From Sulfuritalea sp. (GTDB lineage Bacteria; Pseudomonadota; Gammaproteobacteria; Burkholderiales; Rhodocyclaceae): a DNA stretch of 43,082 nt. The DNA lies in NCBI GenBank assembly GCA_023229545.1, contig JALNZB010000028.1:1-43082 (forward strand), written 5' to 3'. The notes under the pieces are model-generated. The model was not told the DNA's origin. It saw only the letters and a program-made list of their open reading frames with translations, and ran no database searches. Positions 22,940 through 30,779 of this stretch are shown here, piece by piece. Each line of letters opens with the position of its first letter. The first letter of the stretch is position 1. The translations under genes and the position numbers were made by a program.

Positions 22940-24100
22940 CTATTCGACAGAAAACCCCTTTGGAGTGGCGGCGTTGACGGGCGCGTTCCCCTCCGTGGCG
23001 GAATTCTTCGCCGCTTCTTTTTCCATGCGCTTTCGGGTCCTGATAGGCAAGTAGTTGCAGAAAGGTTCCTCGGCCAGGTAGTCGCCATAGACCGCGTCGG
23101 CGCGAGCGCGGCAACCGCCACAGACGTTGAGGTACTCGCACTCTCCGCACCTGCCGGTATATTTCGTGAAATCCCGCAGCTCGTTGAAGACCTTGGAGTT
23201 GAACCAGAGATCCTTGAACTTCATCTGTTTGACATTGCCCACCGAAGAGTGGAAATAGGAGCAGGGCTTGAGGTTGCCAAAGCAATCGATGAGACAGATG
23301 GTCTGGGCGGCGATGCAGCCCTTGCCGCCACCGGTGGAAAAGGTCAATGAGCGGCGTTTGAACTTCGCCCCTTCGGCCTTGGCCATCTGCGGCACGACGC
23401 GGTAGTAATGCGGCGCGCAGGTCGGACGCATGAGGATCTCGCTCTCTTCCTTCTCCTGCTGGTAGTGCCAGGCGAGAATTTCCTCGTAATCATCCTTGGA
23501 AATAAGTTCGCTCATGATGTCCTCGCCGCGGCCGGTGGGTACGATCATGAACATGTACCACGCGGTGGCCCCCAAAGACTTGGCGACCTTGAAAGTAGCA
23601 CCGATGTCGTGCTGGTTGCGCTTGGTGAAGGAGGAGTTGATCAAGAACTTGATGCCGTTGCGCTTGAGGGTCTCGGCGCCGCGTACAACGCCCGCGAAGG
23701 CTCCGGCACAGGCGCGGAAATCGTCGTGAACCGCCGGGCAGGAGCCGTCAAGAGACAGCGAGACCATTTTGATGTCGGCATCGATCATCTGGCGGCAGAC
23801 CTCGTCCGTGATCAGGGTGCCGTTGGTGGCCATGCACATACGCAGACCCTTGGATGTGCCATAGCGGGCTATTTCGAAGATATCCGGGCGAAGCAGAGGC
23901 TCTCCGCCGGAGAGCACCATGACGGGGGTACTGACTTCACAGATGTCGTCGATGAGCTTGAAGGCTTCTTGCGTCGAAAAATCTCCTTCGGCCGACTGCA
24001 TATCCGAGGAACAACGGCAGTGCACGCATTTGAGATTGCAGCGCTGGGTCGTTTCCCAGGCCAGCCACTTTGGTATGAATTCTTGGTTTTTTGCTGACAT
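22940..24100 (-). CDS. ahbD: radical SAM/SPASM enzyme, AhbD/NirJ-like
   Basis: A 386-residue protein. The radical SAM cluster motif is CNLKCVHC (C-x3-C-x2-C), followed by VLSGGEPLLRPDIFEIARYGT and MVSLSLDGS. The C-terminal SPASM Cys set includes GRCGECEYLNVCGGCRARADAVYGDYLAEEPFC. Long stretches such as INSSFTKRNQHDI, AWYMFMIVPTGRGEDIM, LMRPTCAPHYYRVVPQ and FSTGGGKGCIAAQ match my memory of AhbD, the enzyme making heme b from Fe-coproporphyrin III in the siroheme-dependent route; NirJ of heme d1 synthesis is the close alternative. GC content is lower than that of its neighbours and it stands alone. Exact substrate uncertain. Confidence 0.75.
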   Translation of the reverse strand: MSAKNQEFIPKWLAWETTQRCNLKCVHCRCSSDMQSAEGDFSTQEAFKLIDDICEVSTPVMVLSGGEPLLRPDIFEIARYGTSKGLRMCMATNGTLITDEVCRQMIDADIKMVSLSLDGSCPAVHDDFRACAGAFAGVVRGAETLKRNGIKFLINSSFTKRNQHDIGATFKVAKSLGATAWYMFMIVPTGRGEDIMSELISKDDYEEILAWHYQQEKEESEILMRPTCAPHYYRVVPQMAKAEGAKFKRRSLTFSTGGGKGCIAAQTICLIDCFGNLKPCSYFHSSVGNVKQMKFKDLWFNSKVFNELRDFTKYTGRCGECEYLNVCGGCRARADAVYGDYLAEEPFCNYLPIRTRKRMEKEAAKNSATEGNAPVNAATPKGFSVE

Positions 24101-24229
24101 TGCTGCTCCTGCGGTGGTTGTGTTGGCACCGACGATATATTAGTCAAATGGAATGACCGCGACGACCAGCGACTTTTGGCCGATAACAGGAAAGATGAAA
24201 CCCGCGCTACTTTCCGGCCCTGTCGCCTG

Positions 24230-25486
24230 TTATCCGCGAACTTCCCCGCTTCCCAGCACGATCCACTTCTGCGAGGTCAGTCCTTCCAGCCCGACCGGGC
24301 CGCGGGCGTGGAACTTGTCGGTGGAAATGCCGATCTCGGCGCCGAGTCCGTACTCGAAGCCGTCGGCGAATCGGGTCGAGGCGTTGACCATCACCGAGGA
24401 CGAATCCACCTCGCGCAGGAAGCGCATGGCGTGGGTATAGTTTTCGGTGACGATGGCGTCGGTGTGCGCCGACGAGTACTTGTTGATGTGTTCGATGGCC
24501 TCGCCGACATCGGCGACGACCTTGACCGAAATGATCGCGGCGAGATATTCGGCGTACCAGTCTTCTTCCGTCGCCGCGATGGCCTGCGGCACCAGCTTTT
24601 GCGTTTCCGCGCAGCCGCGAATCTCCACGCCTTTGGCGATCAGCATGGCGCAAAGAGTCGGCGCCAGCGACACGGCGATTGAGCGCGCGATGAGCAGGGA
24701 TTCGGCGGTGTTGCAGGTGCCCAGGCGCTGGGTCTTGGCGTTTTCGAGAATCTTCAGCGCCTTGGTGGCATCGGCGGCGTCATCGACATAGACATGGCAA
24801 TTGCCGTCGAGATGCTTGATGACCGGCACCTTCGCCTCTTTCGAGATGCGCTCGATCAGCCCCTTGCCGCCGCGCGGCACGATTACATCGACATACTCGG
24901 GCATGGCGACCAGATGGCCGACGGCCTCGCGGTCGGTGGTTTCGATGACCTGCACCGCCGTCTCCGGCAGACCGGCGGCCTTGAGTCCGGCGCGGACGCA
25001 GGCGGCGATGGCCTGGTTGGCGCGCAGGGCTTCCTTGCCGCCGCGCAGGATCGCCGCATTGCCCGACTTCAGGCACAGCGCGGCGGCGTCCGCCGTGACG
25101 TTGGGCCGCGCTTCGTAGATGATGCCGACCACGCCCAGCGGCACGCGCATCTTGCCAACCTGGATGCCGGAAGGGCGGCGTTTCAGGTCGCTGATTTCGC
25201 CCACCGGATCGGGCAGCGTCGCCACCTGTTCCAGCCCCAGCGCCATGGCTTCGACGCCCTTTTCGGTCAGCGTCAGGCGGTCGATCATCGCCGCGTCGAG
25301 GCCGGCGGCGCGGGCCTCGACGACATCGGCGGCATTCGCGGCGAGCAGTTCTCCGCGACTCGCGCGAATGGCCTGTGCCATCGCCAGCAGCGCCGCATTC
25401 TTGGCCGCCGTCGAGGCCCGCGCCGTGGCCCGCGAAGCCTCGCGGGCGGCGCGACCGACTTGCTGCATGTAGTCTTTGATGTTCAT
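24230..25486 (-). CDS. proA: glutamate-5-semialdehyde dehydrogenase
   Basis: A 418-residue enzyme of proline synthesis that reduces gamma-glutamyl phosphate to the semialdehyde with NADPH. Seen are ASRATARASTAAKNAALLAMA, PLGVVGIIYEARPNVTADAAALCLKSGNAAILRGGKEA, the catalytic Cys in RLGTCNTAESLL, and the C-terminal FHARGPVGLEGLTSQKWIVLG. Normal length. It lies downstream of holA on the same strand, separated by a palindromic repeat. A motif copy (24653-24676) encodes IAVSLAPTLCA. Confidence 0.96.
   Translation of the reverse strand: MNIKDYMQQVGRAAREASRATARASTAAKNAALLAMAQAIRASRGELLAANAADVVEARAAGLDAAMIDRLTLTEKGVEAMALGLEQVATLPDPVGEISDLKRRPSGIQVGKMRVPLGVVGIIYEARPNVTADAAALCLKSGNAAILRGGKEALRANQAIAACVRAGLKAAGLPETAVQVIETTDREAVGHLVAMPEYVDVIVPRGGKGLIERISKEAKVPVIKHLDGNCHVYVDDAADATKALKILENAKTQRLGTCNTAESLLIARSIAVSLAPTLCAMLIAKGVEIRGCAETQKLVPQAIAATEEDWYAEYLAAIISVKVVADVGEAIEHINKYSSAHTDAIVTENYTHAMRFLREVDSSSVMVNASTRFADGFEYGLGAEIGISTDKFHARGPVGLEGLTSQKWIVLGSGEVRG
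24653..24676 (-). repeat. dispersed 24-bp motif, copy 7
   Basis: Minus strand: GCCGT, spacer GTCGCT, GGCGCCGACTCTT (first base differs). Inside proA, sense to the gene. Confidence 0.75.
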
Positions 25487-25519
25487 GAAAATCCTTAAAA
25501 CACTAAACCGAAAAAGCTT

Positions 25520-25602
25520 TCACCACGGCGACACGGCGACACGGCGAAAAGCAAGGCAATGCTTTTGCTTCTCGCGCTTTTTCGCCGTGTCGCCGTGGTT
25601 AA
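25520..25602. repeat. palindromic intergenic repeat (holA/proA)
   Basis: An inverted repeat. The left arm CACCACGGCGACACGGCGA plus a second ACACGGCGAAAAG unit faces the right arm CTTTTTCGCCGTGTCGCC followed by GTGGTTA. The right arm includes the first bases of the holA stop codon. It could act as a terminator or processing hairpin between holA and proA. The repeated unit TCGCCGTGTCGCC equals the left half of the dispersed 24-bp motif in its copies 1 and 2. Confidence 0.8.
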
Positions 25603-26492
25603 TTGCCTTTCGCTCTTGTCAAACGCAACGCCATCTGAAGAAACTCGTCCCAGATGTCGCCGCGTGCCAGACCCTTGATCATGCGGTCTATCTTCGCCGC
25701 GTGCAAGAGTGCCGGGCGGGCGGCGGCGCTGCGCGCTTCGGTGGCCAGCGCCCAGAGCACCAGCGGCGGCGCGGCTTCCTCGCCCTTCAAACCCTCCAGC
25801 GTGCGCGCGGCGCGCACCGTGTCGCGGGCCTTGAGCGCGTTGCGCAGATCCGACACGTCGTAGCGGGCGACGTTCATCACGGCGGCTTCGATCTGCGCCA
25901 GCGACACTTCGCCGGGCGGATAGAGCAGGCCGAGCTTCTGGATTTCCTGATGCGCCGCCAGCAGGTTGCCTTCGACATGGGCTGCGATGAAGTCGAGCGC
26001 AGGCCTGGGCGCGCTCTGCTGCTGGCGCGCTAGACGCTCGGCGATCCATTGCGGCAGACGCGCCGGCGGCGGCGCATTGCATTCGATGGCAATCCCGGCA
26101 TTCGACAGGGCGGTAACCCAGGCCGCCTTCTTCGCCTGCCAGTCGAGTTCGGGCAGGGTAATCAGGGTGACGATGCCGGGGCCGAGCGTGGAGATGTAGC
26201 GTTGCAGCGCCTCGCTGCCTTCGCGCCCCGGCTTGCCGGAGGGAATGCGCAGATCGACCAGCTTGGAGCCGCCGAACAGCGACATGTTGCCGGCGGCCAT
26301 GAACAGCTCGTCCCACTTGAAGCCGGCGCCGACGACGATGACTTCGCGCTCCTCGAAGCCCTGTTTGCGGGCGGCGGCACGAATCGCGTCGCCGGCTTCG
26401 ATCACCAGCAGCGGTTCGTCGCCATGCAGCAGGTAGAGCGGCGCCAGCGGCTTATCGAGATGCGCCGGGAGTTGCTCGGGCCGCAGTTGCAC
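25599..26492 (-). CDS. holA: DNA polymerase III subunit delta (shortened)
   Basis: A 297-residue clamp-loader subunit that opens the beta clamp. The N-terminal part PLYLLHGDEPLLVIEAGDAIRAAA and LPELDWQAKKAAWV are typical, as is the C-terminal KIDRMIKGLARGDIWDEFLQMALRL. The family is usually about 340 residues. Here LWALATEARSAAARPALLHAAKIDR (plus-strand 25705-25735 region) appears to lack some 40 residues of domain III, including the usual VWG-x-R segment. The frame is intact, so it may function. It follows lptE by five bases. Confidence 0.88.
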   Translation of the reverse strand: MQLRPEQLPAHLDKPLAPLYLLHGDEPLLVIEAGDAIRAAARKQGFEEREVIVVGAGFKWDELFMAAGNMSLFGGSKLVDLRIPSGKPGREGSEALQRYISTLGPGIVTLITLPELDWQAKKAAWVTALSNAGIAIECNAPPPARLPQWIAERLARQQQSAPRPALDFIAAHVEGNLLAAHQEIQKLGLLYPPGEVSLAQIEAAVMNVARYDVSDLRNALKARDTVRAARTLEGLKGEEAAPPLVLWALATEARSAAARPALLHAAKIDRMIKGLARGDIWDEFLQMALRLTRAKGN

Positions 26493-26497
26493 GGCGG

Positions 26498-27082
26498 CTA
26501 CTCGTCGGCTTTCACCGGCTTCAGCTTCGCCGCCGCCAGCCGCCGCATCAACTGCTGCGCCAGATCGCCCTGCATGTCGCGCCAGAGCAGCGCTTCTTCG
26601 GATTCCTTGGACAGCACCAGGTCATCGCTGAAGGTGATGTCGCGACGCAGCGTGATGGTACTCGGCGCGATGTACTCGGTCGGCGCGGCGTCGGGGGAGG
26701 CGTCCGTGTATTTGACCGACGGCGCGCGGGCGGCAGCCACTGTTCTGGCACCCACCTTGAAAGTGAAGGTCCGCACCAGCTGGTATTCGCGCACGCGGCC
26801 GGCGGCGTTGAGCGAAAGGATGTTCTTCGCGCTGGTGTCGTCGAGCACGGTGAGGACGGCTTCTGCGTCTTTGGTGTCGTCGACTACCCGTGTACCCGGC
26901 GACGAGGCCTCGATGTTGCGCTTGAGCATGGCATAAAAGTCGGAAGTCGGCGGCAGCGAGAGGGCAATCGTGGCAAACGGCAATTTGTAGCCGGGCAGTT
27001 CCGCGCTGCCGCGCAACTTGAAGCCGCAGGCGGTCAGCAGGCCGATCAGCAGCAGGATGACGGATAGTTTCATTGCGCGCAT
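26498..27082 (-). CDS. lptE: LPS-assembly lipoprotein LptE
   Basis: A 194-residue outer-membrane lipoprotein that plugs the LptD barrel for lipopolysaccharide export. The signal MRAMKLSVILLLIGLLTAC ends in lipobox LTAC and is followed by GFKLRGSAELP, the typical LptE start. The ATG at 27082 is chosen because GAGG lies seven bases upstream. LLWRDMQGDLAQQLMRRL at the C-terminus is typical. It sits between leuS (11-base gap) and holA, the usual order in proteobacteria. Confidence 0.93.
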   Translation of the reverse strand: MRAMKLSVILLLIGLLTACGFKLRGSAELPGYKLPFATIALSLPPTSDFYAMLKRNIEASSPGTRVVDDTKDAEAVLTVLDDTSAKNILSLNAAGRVREYQLVRTFTFKVGARTVAAARAPSVKYTDASPDAAPTEYIAPSTITLRRDITFSDDLVLSKESEEALLWRDMQGDLAQQLMRRLAAAKLKPVKADE

Positions 27083-27092
27083 GACGAACCTC

Positions 27093-29786
27093 TCAAACCA
27101 CGATGTTGACCAGACGGCCGGGAACGACGACGACTTTCCTTGCCGGTTTGCCTTCCATGAATTTCTGCGCGGCTTCCGAAGCCAGCGCGACGGCTTCAAC
27201 CGCCGCCCTGTCAGCGCCGACTCTTACCCGGATGTTGCCGCGATGCTTGCCATTGACCTGCAACACCAGTTCTTCCTCGTCCTGCACCAGGGCGGCAGCG
27301 ACCGGCTCGGGCCACGGCGCGGCAAGGATGTCGCCGCCATAGCCCAGCTCGTTCCACAAGGCGTGGCAGATGTGCGGCGTGATGGGCGAGAGCACGCGCA
27401 GCAGGATGCCGAAACACTCGGCAACGACGGCGTCATGGCCTTGCTGCTGCGGGGCCTTTTCCAGGCTGTTGAGCATTTTCATCGCCGCCGAGGCGACGGT
27501 GTTGAACTGGAACTTGGCCAGGTCGTAGTTGGCCTGCTTCAGCAGCAGGTGAATTTCGCGGCGCACGGCGGCGAGCGGGTCCGGCAACTTCTCCGGCATC
27601 GCGGCGCGTGCCTTGATCGACGCTTGCGAGGCATGGCCAAACGCCCAGACCCGGCGCAGGAAACGGTAGGCGCCCTCGACGCCCGAGTCCGACCATTCCA
27701 GCGTCTGTTCCGGCGGCGCGGCGAACATCATGAAGAAGCGCGCGGTGTCGGCGCCATAAGTCTCGATCAGCGCCTGCGGATCGACGCCGTTGCGCTTCGA
27801 CTTGGACATGGTGCCGATGCCGCCGTAATCGATGGCGCTGCCGTCGGCCTTGAGCGTCGCGCCGGTGACATGGCCGCTCATTGGACCATCTGCGTTGCGG
27901 ATCAGATCGACCTCTTCGGGCGCGAAATACTCGATGCCGCCCTTGTCGCTGCGACGCGAGAAAATGTGGTTGAGCACCATGCCCTGCGTCAGCAGGTTGG
28001 CGAAAGGCTCGTCGTATTGGACGAGGCCGAGGTCGCGCATCACCTTGGTCCAGAAGCGCGAGTAGAGCAGGTGCAGTATGGCGTGCTCGATGCCGCCGAT
28101 GTACTGGTCCACCGGCATCCAGTAGTTGGTGCGCTCGGTGACCATCGCCGTCGCCGCATCCGCGTTGCCGAGCGCGCAGTAGCGGGCGTAGTACCAGGAC
28201 GAGTCGACAAAGGTGTCCATGGTGTCGGTTTCTCGCTTGGCCGGCTTGCCGCATTGCGGGCAGGCGCAGTCGACGAAGTCGGCGCGTTTCGCCAGCGGAT
28301 TGCCGAAGCCGTCGGGCACGCAGTCCTCGGGCAGTTTCACCGGCAACTGGTCGTCGGGCACCGGCACCGTGCCGCAGCTTTCACAATGGATCAGCGGAAT
28401 CGGGCAGCCCCAGTAGCGCTGGCGCGAAACGCCCCAGTCGCGCAGGCGGTATTGCACTTTCTTTTCGCCGAGTCCCTTGCTTGCCAAGTCGGCGGCGATG
28501 GCGTCCACGGCGGCTTCCAGGTTCAGGCCGTCGTACTTGCCGGAGTTCACGCAACGACCGCGCTGCTTGTCGGCGTACCATTCCTGCCAGCCATCGAGCG
28601 AGAAGTTTTCTCCTTCGACGGCGATCACCTGCTTGATCGCCAGGCCGTACTTCTTCGCAAACTCGAAATCGCGTTCGTCATGGGCCGGCACGGCCATCAC
28701 CGCGCCTTCGCCGTAGCTCATCAGCACGTAGTTGCCGACCCAGACTTCGACTTTCTCGCCGGAGAGCGGATGCTCGACGAATATTCCCGTCGGCATGCCC
28801 TTCTTTTCCATGGTCGCCATGTCGGCTTCCATGACCGAGCCGTGCTTGCACTCGTCGATGAAGGCGGCGAGCTGCGGATTGTTCTTCGCGGCATGCGTCG
28901 CCAGCGGATGTTCGGCGGCGACGGCGCAGAAGGTGACGCCCATGATGGTGTCGGCGCGGGTGGTGAACACCCAGAGTTTGCCCGTCTCGCCCGGTTCCCC
29001 ATCCCCTCCCTCAGTCCCTCCCCTTGAAGGTGAGGGAAGCGTTTGGCCGCCTGCGGCGGGGAGCTCGTATGGGAAGGCGAAGCGCACGCCAGTGCTCTTG
29101 CCGATCCAGTTGGCCTGCATGGTTTTGACCCGCTCCGGCCAGCCGGGCAGGGTGTCGAGCGCCGTCAACAGCTCTTCGGCATATTTTGTGATGGCCAAGT
29201 AGTAGCCGGGAATCTCTCGCTTCTCGACCAGCGCGCCGGTGCGCCAGCCGCGGCCCTCGATCACCTGTTCGTTGGCCAGCACGGTCTGGTCCACCGGGTC
29301 CCAATTCACCACCTGGGTCTTCTTGTAGGCGATGCCTTTCTCAAGCATGCGCAGGAACAGCCACTGGTTCCATTTGTAATACTCGGGCGCGCAGGTCGCC
29401 AGTTCGCGTTCCCAGTCGAGGCCAAAACCCAGCGACTGAAGCTGCTTTTTCATGTAGGCGATGTTGTCCCAGGTCCACTGCGCCGGCGGCACCCGGTTCT
29501 GCATTGCGGCGTTCTCGGCGGGCAGGCCGAAGGCGTCCCAACCCATGGGCTGCAACACGTTGTAGCCCTTCATGCGGTGGCTGCGGGCCAGCACATCGCC
29601 GATGGTATAGTTGCGCACATGCCCCATGTGCAGCTTGCCCGACGGGTAGGGGAACATCGACAGGCAGTAGTATTTCGGTCGCGAGTTTGCCGAACCGGCG
29701 TCTTCTACGGCGCGGAAGGTCTGCGTGGCGTTCCAGTGGGCCTGCGCGGCCTGTTCTATTTCGGTCGGAAGATATTTTTCCTGCAT
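27093..29786 (-). CDS. leuS: leucyl-tRNA synthetase with inserted repeat
   Basis: An 897-residue class I synthetase charging tRNA(Leu). The ATG at 29786 (MQEKYLPTEIE) fits the family; a TTG ten codons upstream is too close to the putative -10 box. Motifs are YPSGKLHMGHVRNY (HIGH region), TTRADTIMG in the CP1 editing domain and TMSKSKRNG (KMSKS). Immediately before LWVFTTRADT an unusual segment, TLPSPSRGGTEGGDGEP (plus-strand about 28988-29062), is inserted in frame relative to the family. The rest is normal. Co-transcribed with lptE and holA. Confidence 0.95.
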   Translation of the reverse strand: MQEKYLPTEIEQAAQAHWNATQTFRAVEDAGSANSRPKYYCLSMFPYPSGKLHMGHVRNYTIGDVLARSHRMKGYNVLQPMGWDAFGLPAENAAMQNRVPPAQWTWDNIAYMKKQLQSLGFGLDWERELATCAPEYYKWNQWLFLRMLEKGIAYKKTQVVNWDPVDQTVLANEQVIEGRGWRTGALVEKREIPGYYLAITKYAEELLTALDTLPGWPERVKTMQANWIGKSTGVRFAFPYELPAAGGQTLPSPSRGGTEGGDGEPGETGKLWVFTTRADTIMGVTFCAVAAEHPLATHAAKNNPQLAAFIDECKHGSVMEADMATMEKKGMPTGIFVEHPLSGEKVEVWVGNYVLMSYGEGAVMAVPAHDERDFEFAKKYGLAIKQVIAVEGENFSLDGWQEWYADKQRGRCVNSGKYDGLNLEAAVDAIAADLASKGLGEKKVQYRLRDWGVSRQRYWGCPIPLIHCESCGTVPVPDDQLPVKLPEDCVPDGFGNPLAKRADFVDCACPQCGKPAKRETDTMDTFVDSSWYYARYCALGNADAATAMVTERTNYWMPVDQYIGGIEHAILHLLYSRFWTKVMRDLGLVQYDEPFANLLTQGMVLNHIFSRRSDKGGIEYFAPEEVDLIRNADGPMSGHVTGATLKADGSAIDYGGIGTMSKSKRNGVDPQALIETYGADTARFFMMFAAPPEQTLEWSDSGVEGAYRFLRRVWAFGHASQASIKARAAMPEKLPDPLAAVRREIHLLLKQANYDLAKFQFNTVASAAMKMLNSLEKAPQQQGHDAVVAECFGILLRVLSPITPHICHALWNELGYGGDILAAPWPEPVAAALVQDEEELVLQVNGKHRGNIRVRVGADRAAVEAVALASEAAQKFMEGKPARKVVVVPGRLVNIVV
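27202..27225 (+). repeat. dispersed 24-bp motif, copy 8
   Basis: GCCGC (one mismatch), spacer CCTGTC, AGCGCCGACTCTT. In the 3' part of leuS, antisense, encoding RVGADRAA. Protein length at this point is as in the family, so this is not an insertion. Confidence 0.75.
28988..29062 (-). repeat. repeat-like insertion inside leuS
   Basis: G/C-run sequence (on the minus strand CCCTCACCTTC, then AAGGGGAGGG, ACTGAGGGAGGGGATGGGG) that looks like a small intergenic repeat with arms CCCTCACCTTC and AAGGGGAGGG. It adds about 20 to 25 residues to LeuS without breaking the frame. Confidence 0.6.
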
Positions 29787-29824
29787 GGCCGGGGCGTGTG
29801 TTTCGAGTACTGACAAAGGCGGGA

Positions 29825-29830
29825 ATTATA
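29825..29830 (-). promoter_or_regulatory. putative -10 box of leuS
   Basis: A perfect TATAAT on the minus strand, 38 bases before the leuS ATG at 29786. No convincing -35 hexamer was found at standard spacing. Transcription would begin near 29816, which argues against the TTG start there. Confidence 0.45.
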
Positions 29831-29858
29831 CCTGCCCCCTCTGATAGAAAGGATTCGC

Positions 29859-30731
29859 ATGCGGTCCCTGAACCGGTTCTTCATCGTGCTTGCCTGCCTT
29901 GCCATGCTGCCTTCGGCGCCTGCGTTGGCGGCGGCAGCGGCGACCGTGGAGGCCGTGCAATCACCCGCCTGGCGCGAGCGCGATGGCATGACGACGCCTT
30001 TGGCCGCCGGCATGGAATTGAACAGCGGCGACGTGCTGCGCACCGGGCAGGGCGCGCGCGCCTACGTGGTGCTGGCCGAGGGCAGCCGGGTCAAGCTGGG
30101 CGAAGCGACGCGCTTCACTTTTCACACGCGCAGTTTGCAACCGGCGCGATCCTTCCGTGGCGCGCTGGATGTTTTGGCGGGAGCCTTTCGCTTTACCACC
30201 GCCAAGCTGAAGAAAGCGTCGTCGCGCGATGTCACCCTCCGCGTCGGCACCGTCACCATCGGCATTCGTGGTACCGACCTGTGGGGTTCGACGGGCGACG
30301 AAGGCGATATGGTCGCGTTGCTCGAAGGCCGCATCGAAATCGCGCGCGCCGGCCGGATCACGGAAATGGCGCAGCCAATGACTTATTACGATGCGCCGCG
30401 CGGGCGTGCCGCCAGGGTCAAGGTGCTGGAACCACCGGTTTTCAGGACGCTGACGCGACAAACCGAAATTCTCGCGGGCGATGGCGCGTCGCGCGCCAAG
30501 GGCAAGTGGCAGGTACTGGCGGCGACGGCGGCCAGCGAAGAAGCCGCGCTGGAACTCTATGACCAGATACGCGAGGCCGGCTTTGCCGCGCGCATTCGTC
30601 CGCGTGCGACAGAGGTCGAGGGCTGGAGTTACGAACTGCTGCTCGGCGGTTTTTCCAGCGCCGACGAAGCCGAAGTCGCGGCGGCTCGCCTGAAAGCCGC
30701 CACCGGTCTCAAGCCGGGCGTCGTGCGCTAA
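29859..30731 (+). CDS. FecR-domain and SPOR-domain exported protein
   Basis: A 290-residue periplasmic protein with GAAAGGA before the ATG. The signal peptide is MRSLNRFFIVLACLAMLPSAPALA. A FecR-like domain (residues 45-165) has GMELNSGDVLRTGQGARAYVVLAEGSRVKLGE and VTLRVGTVTIGIRGTDLWG. A C-terminal SPOR-like domain (residues 215-288) reads WQVLAATAASEEAALELYDQIREAGF and YELLLGGFSSADEAEVAAARL, which may bind peptidoglycan glycan strands. Function as an envelope scaffold or sensor is inference. It is divergent from leuS. Confidence 0.8.
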   Translation: MRSLNRFFIVLACLAMLPSAPALAAAAATVEAVQSPAWRERDGMTTPLAAGMELNSGDVLRTGQGARAYVVLAEGSRVKLGEATRFTFHTRSLQPARSFRGALDVLAGAFRFTTAKLKKASSRDVTLRVGTVTIGIRGTDLWGSTGDEGDMVALLEGRIEIARAGRITEMAQPMTYYDAPRGRAARVKVLEPPVFRTLTRQTEILAGDGASRAKGKWQVLAATAASEEAALELYDQIREAGFAARIRPRATEVEGWSYELLLGGFSSADEAEVAAARLKAATGLKPGVVR

Positions 30732-30779
30732 AGAGCCGGTGTATCGCAACCACCCGGAGCCGGGCCCGGGAACCTGCCC

